A stretch of DNA of 24,089 nt from JANJTY01 sp038257155 (GTDB taxonomy: Bacteria > Pseudomonadota > Gammaproteobacteria > Xanthomonadales > Xanthomonadaceae). The stretch lies in assembly GCA_038257155.1 (NCBI GenBank), contig JBBSJP010000061.1, positions 1 through 24,089 on the forward strand, given 5' to 3'. This document shows, piece after piece, positions 6,676 to 14,851 of the stretch (its first letter is position 1; the number at the start of each line of letters is the position of its first letter). Position numbers and translations under genes: made by a program. The notes under the pieces were generated by a model that had not been told where the DNA came from, made no database searches, and saw nothing but the letters and a program-made list of their open reading frames with translations.

Positions 6676-9002
6676 ATCCGCTGCAACGCGCCCTGCTGGC
6701 CATGCTGTGGCTGGCTCTGCTGGTCGGATTGGCGACCGTGATCGGCAGTCGCCTGCAGCTCAGCGGTGACCTGCGCCTGTTCATGCCTGCGCCGCAGACC
6801 GCCGACCAGCGCCTGCTGCTCGGCAGCCTGGGTGAAGGCCCGGGCTCACGCCTGCTGCTGATGGCACTGAGCGGCGCGGCACCCGAAATCCTGGCTGAGC
6901 ACTCGCAGGCGCTGCGCACTGCCGCCGCCGAGCTGCCCGGGCTGCGCCGCGTGATGAACGGCGAGCAGGATCTGGACGCCTTTGGCGATGCCCTGCTGCC
7001 TTTCCGATATCTGCTGTCGCCCACGCTGGACTCGCAAACACTCGACGCAGCCTTCCTGCGTGCCCAGCTGCAGGCGCGTCTGCAGGATCTTGGCTCGCCG
7101 GCCGCCAGCCTGGTGGAGCCATGGGTGGCACGCGATCCCAGCCTGGAAATACTGCGCCTGGCCGAACGTTGGCAGCCGACGCGTGAGCCCCAACGCCTCT
7201 TCGATGTCTGGTTCACCGGCGATGGAAACTCCGCCCTGCTGCTGGTCGAAACCGCCAGCGCGGGTTTCGATCCGCAGGGTCAGCAAGCCGCGTTGGAAGC
7301 GCTTCGCAGCGCGTTCGAATTCGTCGCCAGCGACCCGGCGGTGCAGCTCGAGATCAGCGGCCCGGGAGCCTTCTCGGTGTTGATGCGCGAGCGCACCCAG
7401 GGCGAAGCCACCCTCCTTGGCGTCAGCGCCAGCGTGCTCCTGCTGCTGCTGTTGGCACTGGCTTACCGCAGCCTGCGTCTGCCCCTGCTGGGCGCCTTGC
7501 CGCTGGCCAGCGCTGCGCTCGCGGGCCTCGCGGCCGTGGCCGCGCTGTTCGGCAGCGTGCACGGCATCACCCTCGCATTTGGATTCACCCTGATCGGCGT
7601 GGCGCAGGACTATCCTGTGCATCTTTTCAGCCACCGCCGACCCGGTCACAGTGCCTGGCGCACGGTGGGCGAGCTCTGGCCAACACTGGCCGCCGGAGCG
7701 ATCTCCACCTGCCTGGCCTACCTCAGTTTCCTGGCGTCGGGTGTCGAGGGTCTCAAGCAGCTTGCCGTGTTCGCCATCGCCGGCCTGCTTGCTGCGGCGA
7801 CTTCGACCCGCTGGCTGCTGCCGGCACTGCTGCCGATGGCGCATCGCGATCTGGCCGATGCGCGGCTTGGCGTCGCGCTGCATCGCCTGCTGCAAAAAAC
7901 TCCCCGTCCATGGGCATTGGCGCCGTTGCTGGGTATCGTGGCGATCGCCTGGCTGATGTTCTCGCCTCGCCCGCTGTGGGACGACAACCTCGCCCGTCTC
8001 ACCCCGGTACCCAGTGAGCTGCTGCAGCGCGATGCCGAGCTGCGCGCTGCACTGGGAGCGCCCGATGTTCGCTATCTGCTGGTGCTGGAGGCTGCCGACA
8101 ACGAAGCTCTGCTGCAGGCCAGCGAAACGCTGGAGCCGGCGCTGGATGCGCTGGTACAGCGCGGCGTGTTGGGCGGTTTCGATCTGCCCAGCCGCTACCT
8201 GCCCAGTGCGGCCACCCAGCGGGAGCGGCAGACGCGCCTGCCCAATGCCGAGACACTGAGGGCACACCTGGCCGAAGCCACCGAAGGACTGCCATTCCGC
8301 AGCGCGGCCTTTGCACCTTTCCTGGCCGATGTGGAAGCGGCACGCAGCGCGTCCCTGCTGAAAGTCGAGGACGTGCTCGACACGCCGCTCGGCGCACGCA
8401 TCTCAGCCCTGCTTCCCGGCAACTCCGATACGCCCGTGGCGCTGCTGGGCCTGGTCGATGTCAGCGACCCAGCGGCATTGCGGCAATTTGCCGACGCCCG
8501 CGGAGATTCCCTGCATCTGCTGGACTTGAAGGCCGCCTCGGAAGCCCTGGCTTCGAGCTATCGCGAGCGGGTACTGGGTGCGCTGCTTGCCGCGTTTGTG
8601 GTGTTGCTGGTCGCTCTGGCTGCTTTGCTGCGCTCGCCTCAGCGCGTGCTGCGCGTGGTGACGCCGGTCGTGCTGGCCGGGCTGCTAACCCTGGCCCTGC
8701 TGCATGCCGGCGGCGTGGCATTCAACCTGTTTCATCTGGTGGCGCTGATCCTGGCCAGTGGACTGGGACTGGACTACGCACTGTTCTTCGAGCGCGCCGG
8801 CAGCGATGCCGCCGAACAGCGCCGCACCCTGCATGCCATCGTGCTGTGTGTGCTTTCCACCGGACTGGTGTTTGGCCTGCTCGGCACTTCCAGCATTCCG
8901 GTGCTGCGCGCCATTGGTCTGAGCGTGGCGATGGGCGTGTTCCTCAATTTCCTGCTGGCCGCGCTGATCGCGGGCCGAGGCGCAAATCATGCTCGACCGT
9001 GA
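6672..9002 (+). CDS. MMPL/RND-family exporter of aryl polyene locus
   Basis: A 776-residue polytopic membrane protein. The layout is typical of MMPL/RND exporters: one N-terminal membrane helix (about 8-26), a periplasmic domain to about 250, a bundle of helices (about 255-370), another helix near 415-432, a second periplasmic domain, and a final helix bundle (about 630-770) containing GLGLDYALFFERA; the first bundle has the related GVAQDYPVHLFSH. Such acidic helix-4-like motifs are thought to couple export to the proton gradient. It probably moves the aryl polyene or its lipid conjugate out of the inner membrane, handing on to the LolA-like protein. The ATG at 6672 is in ATGA overlap with the previous stop; a start seven codons upstream is less likely. 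Confidence 0.9.
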   Translation: MNPLQRALLAMLWLALLVGLATVIGSRLQLSGDLRLFMPAPQTADQRLLLGSLGEGPGSRLLLMALSGAAPEILAEHSQALRTAAAELPGLRRVMNGEQDLDAFGDALLPFRYLLSPTLDSQTLDAAFLRAQLQARLQDLGSPAASLVEPWVARDPSLEILRLAERWQPTREPQRLFDVWFTGDGNSALLLVETASAGFDPQGQQAALEALRSAFEFVASDPAVQLEISGPGAFSVLMRERTQGEATLLGVSASVLLLLLLALAYRSLRLPLLGALPLASAALAGLAAVAALFGSVHGITLAFGFTLIGVAQDYPVHLFSHRRPGHSAWRTVGELWPTLAAGAISTCLAYLSFLASGVEGLKQLAVFAIAGLLAAATSTRWLLPALLPMAHRDLADARLGVALHRLLQKTPRPWALAPLLGIVAIAWLMFSPRPLWDDNLARLTPVPSELLQRDAELRAALGAPDVRYLLVLEAADNEALLQASETLEPALDALVQRGVLGGFDLPSRYLPSAATQRERQTRLPNAETLRAHLAEATEGLPFRSAAFAPFLADVEAARSASLLKVEDVLDTPLGARISALLPGNSDTPVALLGLVDVSDPAALRQFADARGDSLHLLDLKAASEALASSYRERVLGALLAAFVVLLVALAALLRSPQRVLRVVTPVVLAGLLTLALLHAGGVAFNLFHLVALILASGLGLDYALFFERAGSDAAEQRRTLHAIVLCVLSTGLVFGLLGTSSIPVLRAIGLSVAMGVFLNFLLAALIAGRGANHARP

Positions 9003-9435
9003 ACTGATCCTCTCCTTGATCCCGCACCAGGGCGGCATGTGCCTGCTGGATGAAGTGCATGACTGGAGTGAAGAGCGCATCCACTGCCGCACCCGCTCGC
9101 ATCAGCGGCCAGACAATCCGCTGCGCAGCGCCGACGGCCTGCGTGCCCTGCATCTGTGCGAATACGGCGCCCAGTCCATGGCCGTCCACGGCGGACTGTT
9201 GGCGCGTCAGCATGGCGATCGCGCCCAACCCGGACTGCTGGTGGCGCTGCGCGCGGTGCGCATCGACTGCGCCTGGCTGCACGAGTTGCCTGACGCACTG
9301 GATGTGTTCGGCGAACGCCTGATGGCCGCTGAAGCAAGCTGGCAGTATGGATTCCGCATAGAGCACGCCGGACGCTTGCTGGCCGAAGGACGAGCCGCGG
9401 TGATGCTGGCCCCGTGCGCGGCGCGTATCGGATAG
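8989..9435 (+). CDS. ApeP-like hotdog dehydratase subunit
   Basis: A 148-residue protein of the ApeP-like dehydratase family. Motifs visible are PHQGGMCLLDEV (H13), DNPLR near residue 44, and CEYGAQSMAVHGGLL near residues 58-72, all in the order expected for ApeP. In E. coli-type systems ApeP pairs with ApeI to form the active dehydratase for trans double-bond formation. Here the ApeI-like partner is encoded at 4807. Its start overlaps the exporter's end by 14 nt, so it is the last member of the same transcript. The region after it is convergent with the CSLREA gene. Confidence 0.87.
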   Translation: MLDRELILSLIPHQGGMCLLDEVHDWSEERIHCRTRSHQRPDNPLRSADGLRALHLCEYGAQSMAVHGGLLARQHGDRAQPGLLVALRAVRIDCAWLHELPDALDVFGERLMAAEASWQYGFRIEHAGRLLAEGRAAVMLAPCAARIG

Positions 9436-9569
9436 TGGCAGCGGTCGAGAGTCCGGCTGCAACGTCGGTGTTGCTGGAACGGCGCCCTTGGCCGCTTGAG
9501 TAGGTCGGACGCCCAGTGGCGCGGCCCGGCAGCACCCAAGGCAAGCCGGGTGGCATCCGCGATGCGGGC
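9436..9569. terminator. Convergent intergenic gap with weak hairpin
   Basis: 134 bp between the ends of the ApeP-like gene and the minus-strand CSLREA gene. A small stem, GCATC-CGC-GATGC (9553-9565), is extended by outer AGCC/GGCT pairing (9544-9547 with 9567-9570). There is no T-run, so a bidirectional intrinsic terminator is only a possibility. The sequence also resembles dispersed GC-rich intergenic repeats of this bacterial group. Confidence 0.3.
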
Positions 9570-12182
9570 TCAGCGTAGCAAGTAGGGGAAACGCAGCTGC
9601 GCCGCGTCCATCCAGCTCTGGCTGTTGTCCACGGCGCTGCGTTTGACTGCACCGCTGGCTTCGAATCCATGGCGAAACAGTTGCTCGCTCTGGCGTTCGA
9701 CCGCACCCAGGTCGCAGGGTCCATTGACGTTTTCGTAGTCAGGAAGATCCACCGGGCGGGACTGGCCGATCTGATCAGGGCGATCGCAGGATTCGGCTGG
9801 CGATACGTCCAGAGCCGGGGAAGCCGCCTCGTCGTCGTAGCGCGGCCGGAGCACTCGGGAAGGATGTCCGGGTACCGGCGCGAGTTCACCGAGCAAGGGA
9901 TCGGCGAAGAAACTGGTGGGCGAGCCGGCGGTGCAGCTGCCATCGCTGCTCAGGAGATGCGCGTGCGCGAGCAGGTTGCCGAGTTCGAGATCGGTGAAGG
10001 CGCAATCGCTGCCTCCGACACCGCCTTCTGCCATGGCCGCATTGAATCCGTTGCCCGCGATGATGCTGGACGCCATGATCAGGTCATCGCCCGGTGACAG
10101 TACGGCGGTCAGTCCGACCCCAACATGGTTGGCGATCGTGCTCGAGATCAGCATCAGGATGGATGGCGATTCGACCAGCACGCCCGCGCTGTTGCTCGCC
10201 ACCGTGCTGTCGAGAAGGGCCAGCGCTGAGCCGGCCTCGCCCTGCACCGCGGCCAGTGGCACATCGCCATCGAAGCCGGAATTGTTCCAGATGCTGCTGC
10301 GCTGGATACCCAGCGTGGCGCCGCTGCCGACGAACAGCGCCGTGCCGCGTTCGCCCGCGCTGTTGTCGTGCAGGTCGCTGTCGAACAGCGCAAGGTACCC
10401 CGCCTGCACCGCCACGGCACCACCGGCAAAGGGCGAGTGGTTCTCGCTGAAGCGGCTCCATTGCACGATCACCTCGCCATCCATGACGCGCAGCGCACCA
10501 CCGAACTCCGCGCCGCTGTCGCCGCCGGAAAGCTGCAGGTTGCGCAGCAGGACAGAGCCGCTCGCGCCGGGCGGAATGTCGAACAGCCGCTCGCCGGGCG
10601 CGGACTGGGTGATCTTGGTTGCCGGCTGGCCGTCGACGCGATCGCCGCTGATGATGAGTCCGTCGCTCAGGTCAAGGTCGCCGCCGGCGGCGGCCGGATG
10701 CGGTGGCAGGATCAACTCGATCGGATCCAGGCCCGCGGCGAAGCGGATACGCTGCACGCCGGCCAGGGCGTTGGCCTCCATCACCGCCGCGCGCAGGCTG
10801 CATTGCATCGACAGGGATTCACACAGGCCGTCGCCTGGCACATCGTCGACTTCGTCGAACGGCGTGTCGACGATGAAGGTCGGCGGCTCGCCGGCTTCGA
10901 CCGCACCCAGGTCGCAGCGCGCGATGTCGTCGCCATTGCCGTCCACCGGACGCGTATTGCCGCGCTGATCGGTGGCAGTGCAGGCCAGTTCGGGCGCATT
11001 GGCCGGCGCAGTCCGTTCGGGTGGGATGCCGTTGTCGGTGAGGTTGGAGAACACACCCTGCGGGCCGCGGCTCCAGGTCACGCGGCCGTCGTCCTGGCTG
11101 GATGGGTCGAGCTGTGGCGAGTTCAGGCTGACGTCGGAATAGAACGTGCTGCAGCCGGAATTGCTCTGCACCATGCTGTAGGCGATCAGCACGTCGGCAG
11201 CGCCGGGATCGGGGCCGAGCGCGACGCAGGCGGTGCCACCGGGCGCGGTGGCGAGGATGCTGTTGGCGATCCGCACGCGTGGGATGCCTGGCTCCGAGCC
11301 AAGGCCGCTGAAGTAGACGCCCTGGCCGGAGAAGCCGGTGAGCGTGCTGTTGCGGATCGTCAGCAAGTCGCCGAAGTAGGCGATGCCATTCGGCGTGCCC
11401 AATCCCGCGATCGGTGGTCCCAGTGGCTCGCCGTCGAAGCTGCTGTCGGAGATCACCAGGGCGCCGGCCTCGACGCTGATGGTGGCGCCGTCGATATCGT
11501 TGCCCCGGTTGTCACGAAAGCTGCTGCGCTGGACTTCGACCACGGAACTGGCGGCGATCGCTCCGCCCGAGGCCAGGCTGCGGTTGTGCTCGAAGTGGCT
11601 GTTGGTGACGCGCAACAGGCCATCGCCGGAGGAGAAGATGGCGGCTCCCCAATCAGCTTGCTGGTAATCGAAAATGCTGTGGTCGACACTGAAGTTGCCC
11701 TGGTTGTACACGGCCCCGCCCAGAACCGCGTGACCACCGCGCAGGCGAAGCCCGCGCACCGCCAGCGTCACCCCGGGCGCAATGCGCAGGATGCGATCGT
11801 TCAAACCGGCGGCGTCGATCAGCGGCAGATCGGCGGCATTCGCCGGCGGCTCACCCGCGAAACCAAGCAGACTGAGATCGTCGCTTACGTCGATGTCGCC
11901 CGCTTCCGCGCCACCGGCGCCAAGCAGGTTCAGCTGATAGATCCCTCCCACCGACAGCTGTACCGTATCGGGGCCCGCCATCGCGTTGGCGGTCTGGATC
12001 GCCGCACGCAGGGTGCATTGCGGAATGACATTGAGGATCTCGACATTGCATACGCCGTCAGCTGGCTGGGGATCGGCCACATCATCCGGACGATTGACCT
12101 GGATGGTGGCGGCACTGACCGAATGGTTCGCGGCCAACAGCAAGGTCAGAAGGACGAACCGGAGGGAATTCTTGGTGCGCAT
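9570..12182 (-). CDS. Secreted two-unit CSLREA-type beta-helix protein
   Basis: An 870-residue predicted exoprotein. MRTKNSLRFVLLTLLL begins a signal peptide ending about AVSA-like residues 21-24 (SVSA). Two homologous units follow. Each opens with a CSLREA-like motif (QCTLRAAIQTANA with C56; QCSLRAAVMEANA with C461) and closes with CDLGAVE (C423 and C823). Between them are many GG(A/V) and DNxG-type turns of a right-handed parallel beta-helix, as in pectate lyase-like folds. A tail containing LFRHGFEASG follows; GFE tails are common on secreted proteins of Rhodanobacteraceae and relatives. No catalytic residues are identified and the substrate is unknown. AGGA lies 10 nt before the ATG at 12182; a 153-codon upstream extension of the frame is rejected because it would bypass this signal peptide. 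It has no evident link to pigment synthesis. Confidence 0.85.
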   Translation of the reverse strand: MRTKNSLRFVLLTLLLAANHSVSAATIQVNRPDDVADPQPADGVCNVEILNVIPQCTLRAAIQTANAMAGPDTVQLSVGGIYQLNLLGAGGAEAGDIDVSDDLSLLGFAGEPPANAADLPLIDAAGLNDRILRIAPGVTLAVRGLRLRGGHAVLGGAVYNQGNFSVDHSIFDYQQADWGAAIFSSGDGLLRVTNSHFEHNRSLASGGAIAASSVVEVQRSSFRDNRGNDIDGATISVEAGALVISDSSFDGEPLGPPIAGLGTPNGIAYFGDLLTIRNSTLTGFSGQGVYFSGLGSEPGIPRVRIANSILATAPGGTACVALGPDPGAADVLIAYSMVQSNSGCSTFYSDVSLNSPQLDPSSQDDGRVTWSRGPQGVFSNLTDNGIPPERTAPANAPELACTATDQRGNTRPVDGNGDDIARCDLGAVEAGEPPTFIVDTPFDEVDDVPGDGLCESLSMQCSLRAAVMEANALAGVQRIRFAAGLDPIELILPPHPAAAGGDLDLSDGLIISGDRVDGQPATKITQSAPGERLFDIPPGASGSVLLRNLQLSGGDSGAEFGGALRVMDGEVIVQWSRFSENHSPFAGGAVAVQAGYLALFDSDLHDNSAGERGTALFVGSGATLGIQRSSIWNNSGFDGDVPLAAVQGEAGSALALLDSTVASNSAGVLVESPSILMLISSTIANHVGVGLTAVLSPGDDLIMASSIIAGNGFNAAMAEGGVGGSDCAFTDLELGNLLAHAHLLSSDGSCTAGSPTSFFADPLLGELAPVPGHPSRVLRPRYDDEAASPALDVSPAESCDRPDQIGQSRPVDLPDYENVNGPCDLGAVERQSEQLFRHGFEASGAVKRSAVDNSQSWMDAAQLRFPYLLR
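9696..10917 (-). repeat. 22-bp direct repeat, copies exactly 1200 bp apart inside the CSLREA gene
   Basis: The same 22 bases occur at 9696-9717 and 10896-10917, encoding the CDLGAVE unit ends. The spacing is exactly 400 codons. Most of the rest of the two units has diverged strongly, so this short identity could be a conserved coding motif or a trace of duplication. Confidence 0.75.
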
Positions 12183-12396
12183 CGATGTGTTTTCCTGGGA
12201 TCTAGCCGGGAGTACGCAGGCCAGACGCCAAAACGACATCGGTTCGCAGGGAATCGGGGGTTCCACGAATCGCCTCTGGCGCTGCGGCGCTGCGCCGACG
12301 GCCCCCATGGATGAGCGGAACCCAGGCCATGTCGCTGTCAGCAGCAGTGGTGAGATCATTCGGCCACCAGGGCCACGCACATGAGGAACAAGCGCA
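12183..12396. promoter_or_regulatory. Divergent intergenic region between CSLREA gene and small secreted protein gene
   Basis: 214 bp between two divergently read genes, so promoters for both are expected. Only the ribosome-binding sites are clear: AGGA before the CSLREA start and GAGGA at 12383-12387 before the plus-strand start. No convincing -35/-10 pair is seen. Confidence 0.35.
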
Positions 12397-12957
12397 ATGC
12401 ATCCATCCGCACGGGCCATTGAGCGCGCCCTCTTGACGTTGCTGCTGATGTCTGCCGGCAGCGCGCACGCCCAACCAACGACAGCTGCAGAACATACCTT
12501 CGAGCGCCTGAGTTCGTTGGCGGGCCGCTGGGAGGCAGAGGCGGGGGACCGACGGATACAGGTCGACATTCGGCTAAGCGCAGGGGGCTCAGCCCTGGTC
12601 GAGACCTGGACCCTTTCGCCCAGCCGTGAATCGCTCACCATCTACACGCGCGACGGTGAGCGCCTGCTTGCCACGCATTACTGCCCGCAGGGCAACCAGC
12701 CGCGCCTCCGCTTCGCTGGAATCGATAGCGAGGGGCGCTACCGTTTCGATTTTGTCGATGGTGGCAACTTGCAGGATCCGCTGGGCCAGCACCAGCACGC
12801 GCTGTGGACCCGGTTCGATGACGAGAACCAGTTCACACGCGGCGAGACTTACGTGCGCAACGGCGCGACGGCCGAGGCAACCGAGCCCACCGAGGACCTG
12901 CTGGTTTTCCGCCGCGTCGCCACCGAGCAGGATAGTCCCGCTGCAACGGACAGCTAG
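12397..12957 (+). CDS. Small secreted protein, conserved THYCxxGNQPR family
   Basis: A 186-residue predicted exported protein. The signal peptide ends with AHA before QPT (about residue 25). The mature part starts with LAGRWEAEAG, a lipocalin-like opening, then GGSALVETW, and a strongly characteristic THYCPQGNQPRLRF block. I recall that block from a widespread bacterial family of unknown function with a DUF1579-like look. No enzyme motif is visible. GAGGA (12383-12387) with a 9-nt spacer supports the ATG. It appears to be a single-gene unit, divergent from the CSLREA gene. Confidence 0.75.
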   Translation: MHPSARAIERALLTLLLMSAGSAHAQPTTAAEHTFERLSSLAGRWEAEAGDRRIQVDIRLSAGGSALVETWTLSPSRESLTIYTRDGERLLATHYCPQGNQPRLRFAGIDSEGRYRFDFVDGGNLQDPLGQHQHALWTRFDDENQFTRGETYVRNGATAEATEPTEDLLVFRRVATEQDSPAATDS

Positions 12958-13246
12958 CCGACGGTCGCGAAGGCGGCAAAGTTCGACGTCGCGCTCGATC
13001 AGTGCGACCAACGCCGCTGCGCTATGACAACGCAGCGTGGGCAGCGGCATGCTCTGGCAGGTTGGGGCTGAGCAAAGCGAAGCCCAACGATGCGCAATCC
13101 CCACATCACGCCAGCGTCAATCTCCGCGTCGTGTCGGACTTCGCTACGCCCAGCACCAGCCGGCGAGGGCGGCTCGACGCGTCTTGCCCGTGTTTATTGG
13201 TCGCGGTCGAACATTGACGGAACGCAGGCGCGGCGGAGAATCAAGG
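12958..13246. other. Convergent intergenic gap with two hairpins
   Basis: 289 bp between the ends of the small secreted protein gene and the sulfotransferase gene. A perfect 7-bp stem, CGCTGCG/CGCAGCG with a 9-nt loop, lies at 13015-13037 and could act as a transcription stop although no T-run follows. A second repeat-type hairpin is listed separately. No gene is supported here. Confidence 0.5.
13061..13088. repeat. REP-like hairpin
   Basis: GTTGGGGCTGAGC followed by GCGAAGCCCAAC forms an imperfect stem-loop. Near-identical palindromes (GTTGGGCTTCGC...GCCCAAC) are scattered between genes in many gammaproteobacteria. It sits between two convergent genes, the usual place for such elements. Confidence 0.55.
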
Positions 13247-14830
13247 TTAGTCAGGGCTTGCGTCGGCCTGCAGCAGCGCACGCAGTTCGCCAAGCTGAGC
13301 CTCGTAGCGGCGCCAGCGACCCAGCGCGCTGCGGTAGATTGGCGCGCGCACCTGCACGGCGCTGGCTGTGGCAACAGGCGCCAGGTTCTGCTCGAAATGC
13401 AGGCAGGCCTCGTCCCAGGGCAGTCCACAATGTTCCAGCAACTGGCGCGTCGTGGCCTCCTGCTGCTCGACCATGTGCTCGTAGTGGATCTCGAGAACCC
13501 GGCCGGGCAACACACGCTGCCAATGTGCCATCAGCCGATCGAATCCGAGGTAGTAGCGGCCGGTATCGAGCAGGTCGTACGCATAGTCGAAATAGGGCGT
13601 GTTGAGCGCGAACAGCTGGCGGAAGTTGCTGAGGCAGGTATCCAGCGGGTCGCGCCGCAAGCAGATCAGGCGGGCACGCGGCAGGGCGCGCGCGATGTAG
13701 CCGAGGTAAAGAAAATTGTGCGGCAGCTTGTCGATGAAACGCGCTCGCTGACCCGTGCCGGGCCGGGTGCTGTCGACGTAGGCCTGGCCCAGCTTGGCCC
13801 AGTCCAGATTCGCCGCGCGCGCGATGGTGTCGGCATCGAGCAGGTAACGCGAAGCACTGCCGCTGGCGCGCTTCAGCGCCACGCCGAAATTCTGCAGTTC
13901 GCCGGCCGAGTGGACCTGCGGATGGCTGGACAGGACGCGCTCGACCAGGGTGGTTCCGCTGCGCGGCATACCAACAATGAAGATCGGCTCCCGGCTGTCA
14001 CAGCCCGGCGCTTCCTTGATCGGCTCGGGAAGGGCCGCGATCAGCGCGTCGAACAGATCGGAATCGCGCTGCGAGTCGTAAGCGATCACGCTGCGCCGAG
14101 CCGCCTTGCCGGTACGCAGGTGCTCGAAGGCCTGCGGGTACTGGCCAAGGTCTTCGTGCTCTCTGGCCAAGGCGTGATGCAGGTGCAGCAGGGCGTCGGG
14201 CTGGCCCTGCGCGGCAGGCAGCAGGGCCTGCAGGCGCGCGATGTGGTTGCGCTCCGGCGTCTGTCGGCGCAATTGCGACAGCGCGGAATGCGCGCGCCAG
14301 TGGTGGGGCTCGAGCGCCAGGCAGGCCTCGTACTCGGCTTCGGCCGCGTCGATCTCGCCACAAAAGGTCAGCGAGGCGGCCAGGTTGAAACGGTAGGACG
14401 CGCGCTTCGGCATCAACTCTATGGCGCGGCGGAACACCTGTGCCGCGCGCGCGTGCGCATTAGCGCGGCTGTAGACCACGCCAAGTGTGTCGAGGCTGTA
14501 GGCATCGCGCGGTGCCAGGGCCAGGGCGATGTCGGCAGCCGCCAGCGCGTCGGGCAGTCGCTGCAGCAGGGAGAGCGCCCGTGCACACTGCGCCGCGCAA
14601 TCGGTGCGCAGCGGCGCGATCTGCATGGCGTGCTGCAGGTGTTCGGCCGCGGCCTGCATCTGGCGCTGTTCAAGCAGGGCGACACCGAGCGCGAAGTGCG
14701 CATCGGCATCGCCTGAAAATGTTTGCAGTGCGGCTTGCGCGGCAGACTGGGCCTGGCGCCAATCGCCGCGCTGGAGTGCATCCAGCGCGGCGTGGGTCAA
14801 GGCGGATCGATCACCCGCAGCCGAGTTCAA
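13247..14830 (-). CDS. TPR-containing sulfotransferase
   Basis: A 527-residue two-part protein. Residues 1 to about 250 are helical TPR-like repeats (for example DADAHFALGVALLEQRQMQAA and later PKRASYRFNLAASLTFCGEI). Residues about 280-490 are a PAPS-dependent sulfotransferase domain: the 5'-phosphosulfate loop is PIFIVGMPRSGTT (282-294), and the 3'-phosphate motif is RRDPLDTCLSNFRQ (392-405). This resembles the protein-tyrosine sulfotransferase-like group. The start is TTG at 14830, with GGAG about 10 nt upstream; there is no ATG nearby. It follows the TonB-dependent receptor by 21 nt, so the two are probably co-transcribed. The target may be a protein or peptide recognised by the TPRs; this is not known. 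Confidence 0.88.
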   Translation of the reverse strand: MNSAAGDRSALTHAALDALQRGDWRQAQSAAQAALQTFSGDADAHFALGVALLEQRQMQAAAEHLQHAMQIAPLRTDCAAQCARALSLLQRLPDALAAADIALALAPRDAYSLDTLGVVYSRANAHARAAQVFRRAIELMPKRASYRFNLAASLTFCGEIDAAEAEYEACLALEPHHWRAHSALSQLRRQTPERNHIARLQALLPAAQGQPDALLHLHHALAREHEDLGQYPQAFEHLRTGKAARRSVIAYDSQRDSDLFDALIAALPEPIKEAPGCDSREPIFIVGMPRSGTTLVERVLSSHPQVHSAGELQNFGVALKRASGSASRYLLDADTIARAANLDWAKLGQAYVDSTRPGTGQRARFIDKLPHNFLYLGYIARALPRARLICLRRDPLDTCLSNFRQLFALNTPYFDYAYDLLDTGRYYLGFDRLMAHWQRVLPGRVLEIHYEHMVEQQEATTRQLLEHCGLPWDEACLHFEQNLAPVATASAVQVRAPIYRSALGRWRRYEAQLGELRALLQADASPD

Positions 14831-14851
14831 TACTCAATCGCTCCGCGCGGC

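Noticed and set aside
10368..12314. 648-codon open frame on the plus strand
   Set aside because: Antisense to the CSLREA protein gene, which has a signal peptide, a ribosome-binding site and repeated motifs.
13037..14716. 559-codon open frame on the plus strand
   Set aside because: Antisense to the TPR-sulfotransferase with its PAPS motifs; it also runs through the REP-like hairpin.
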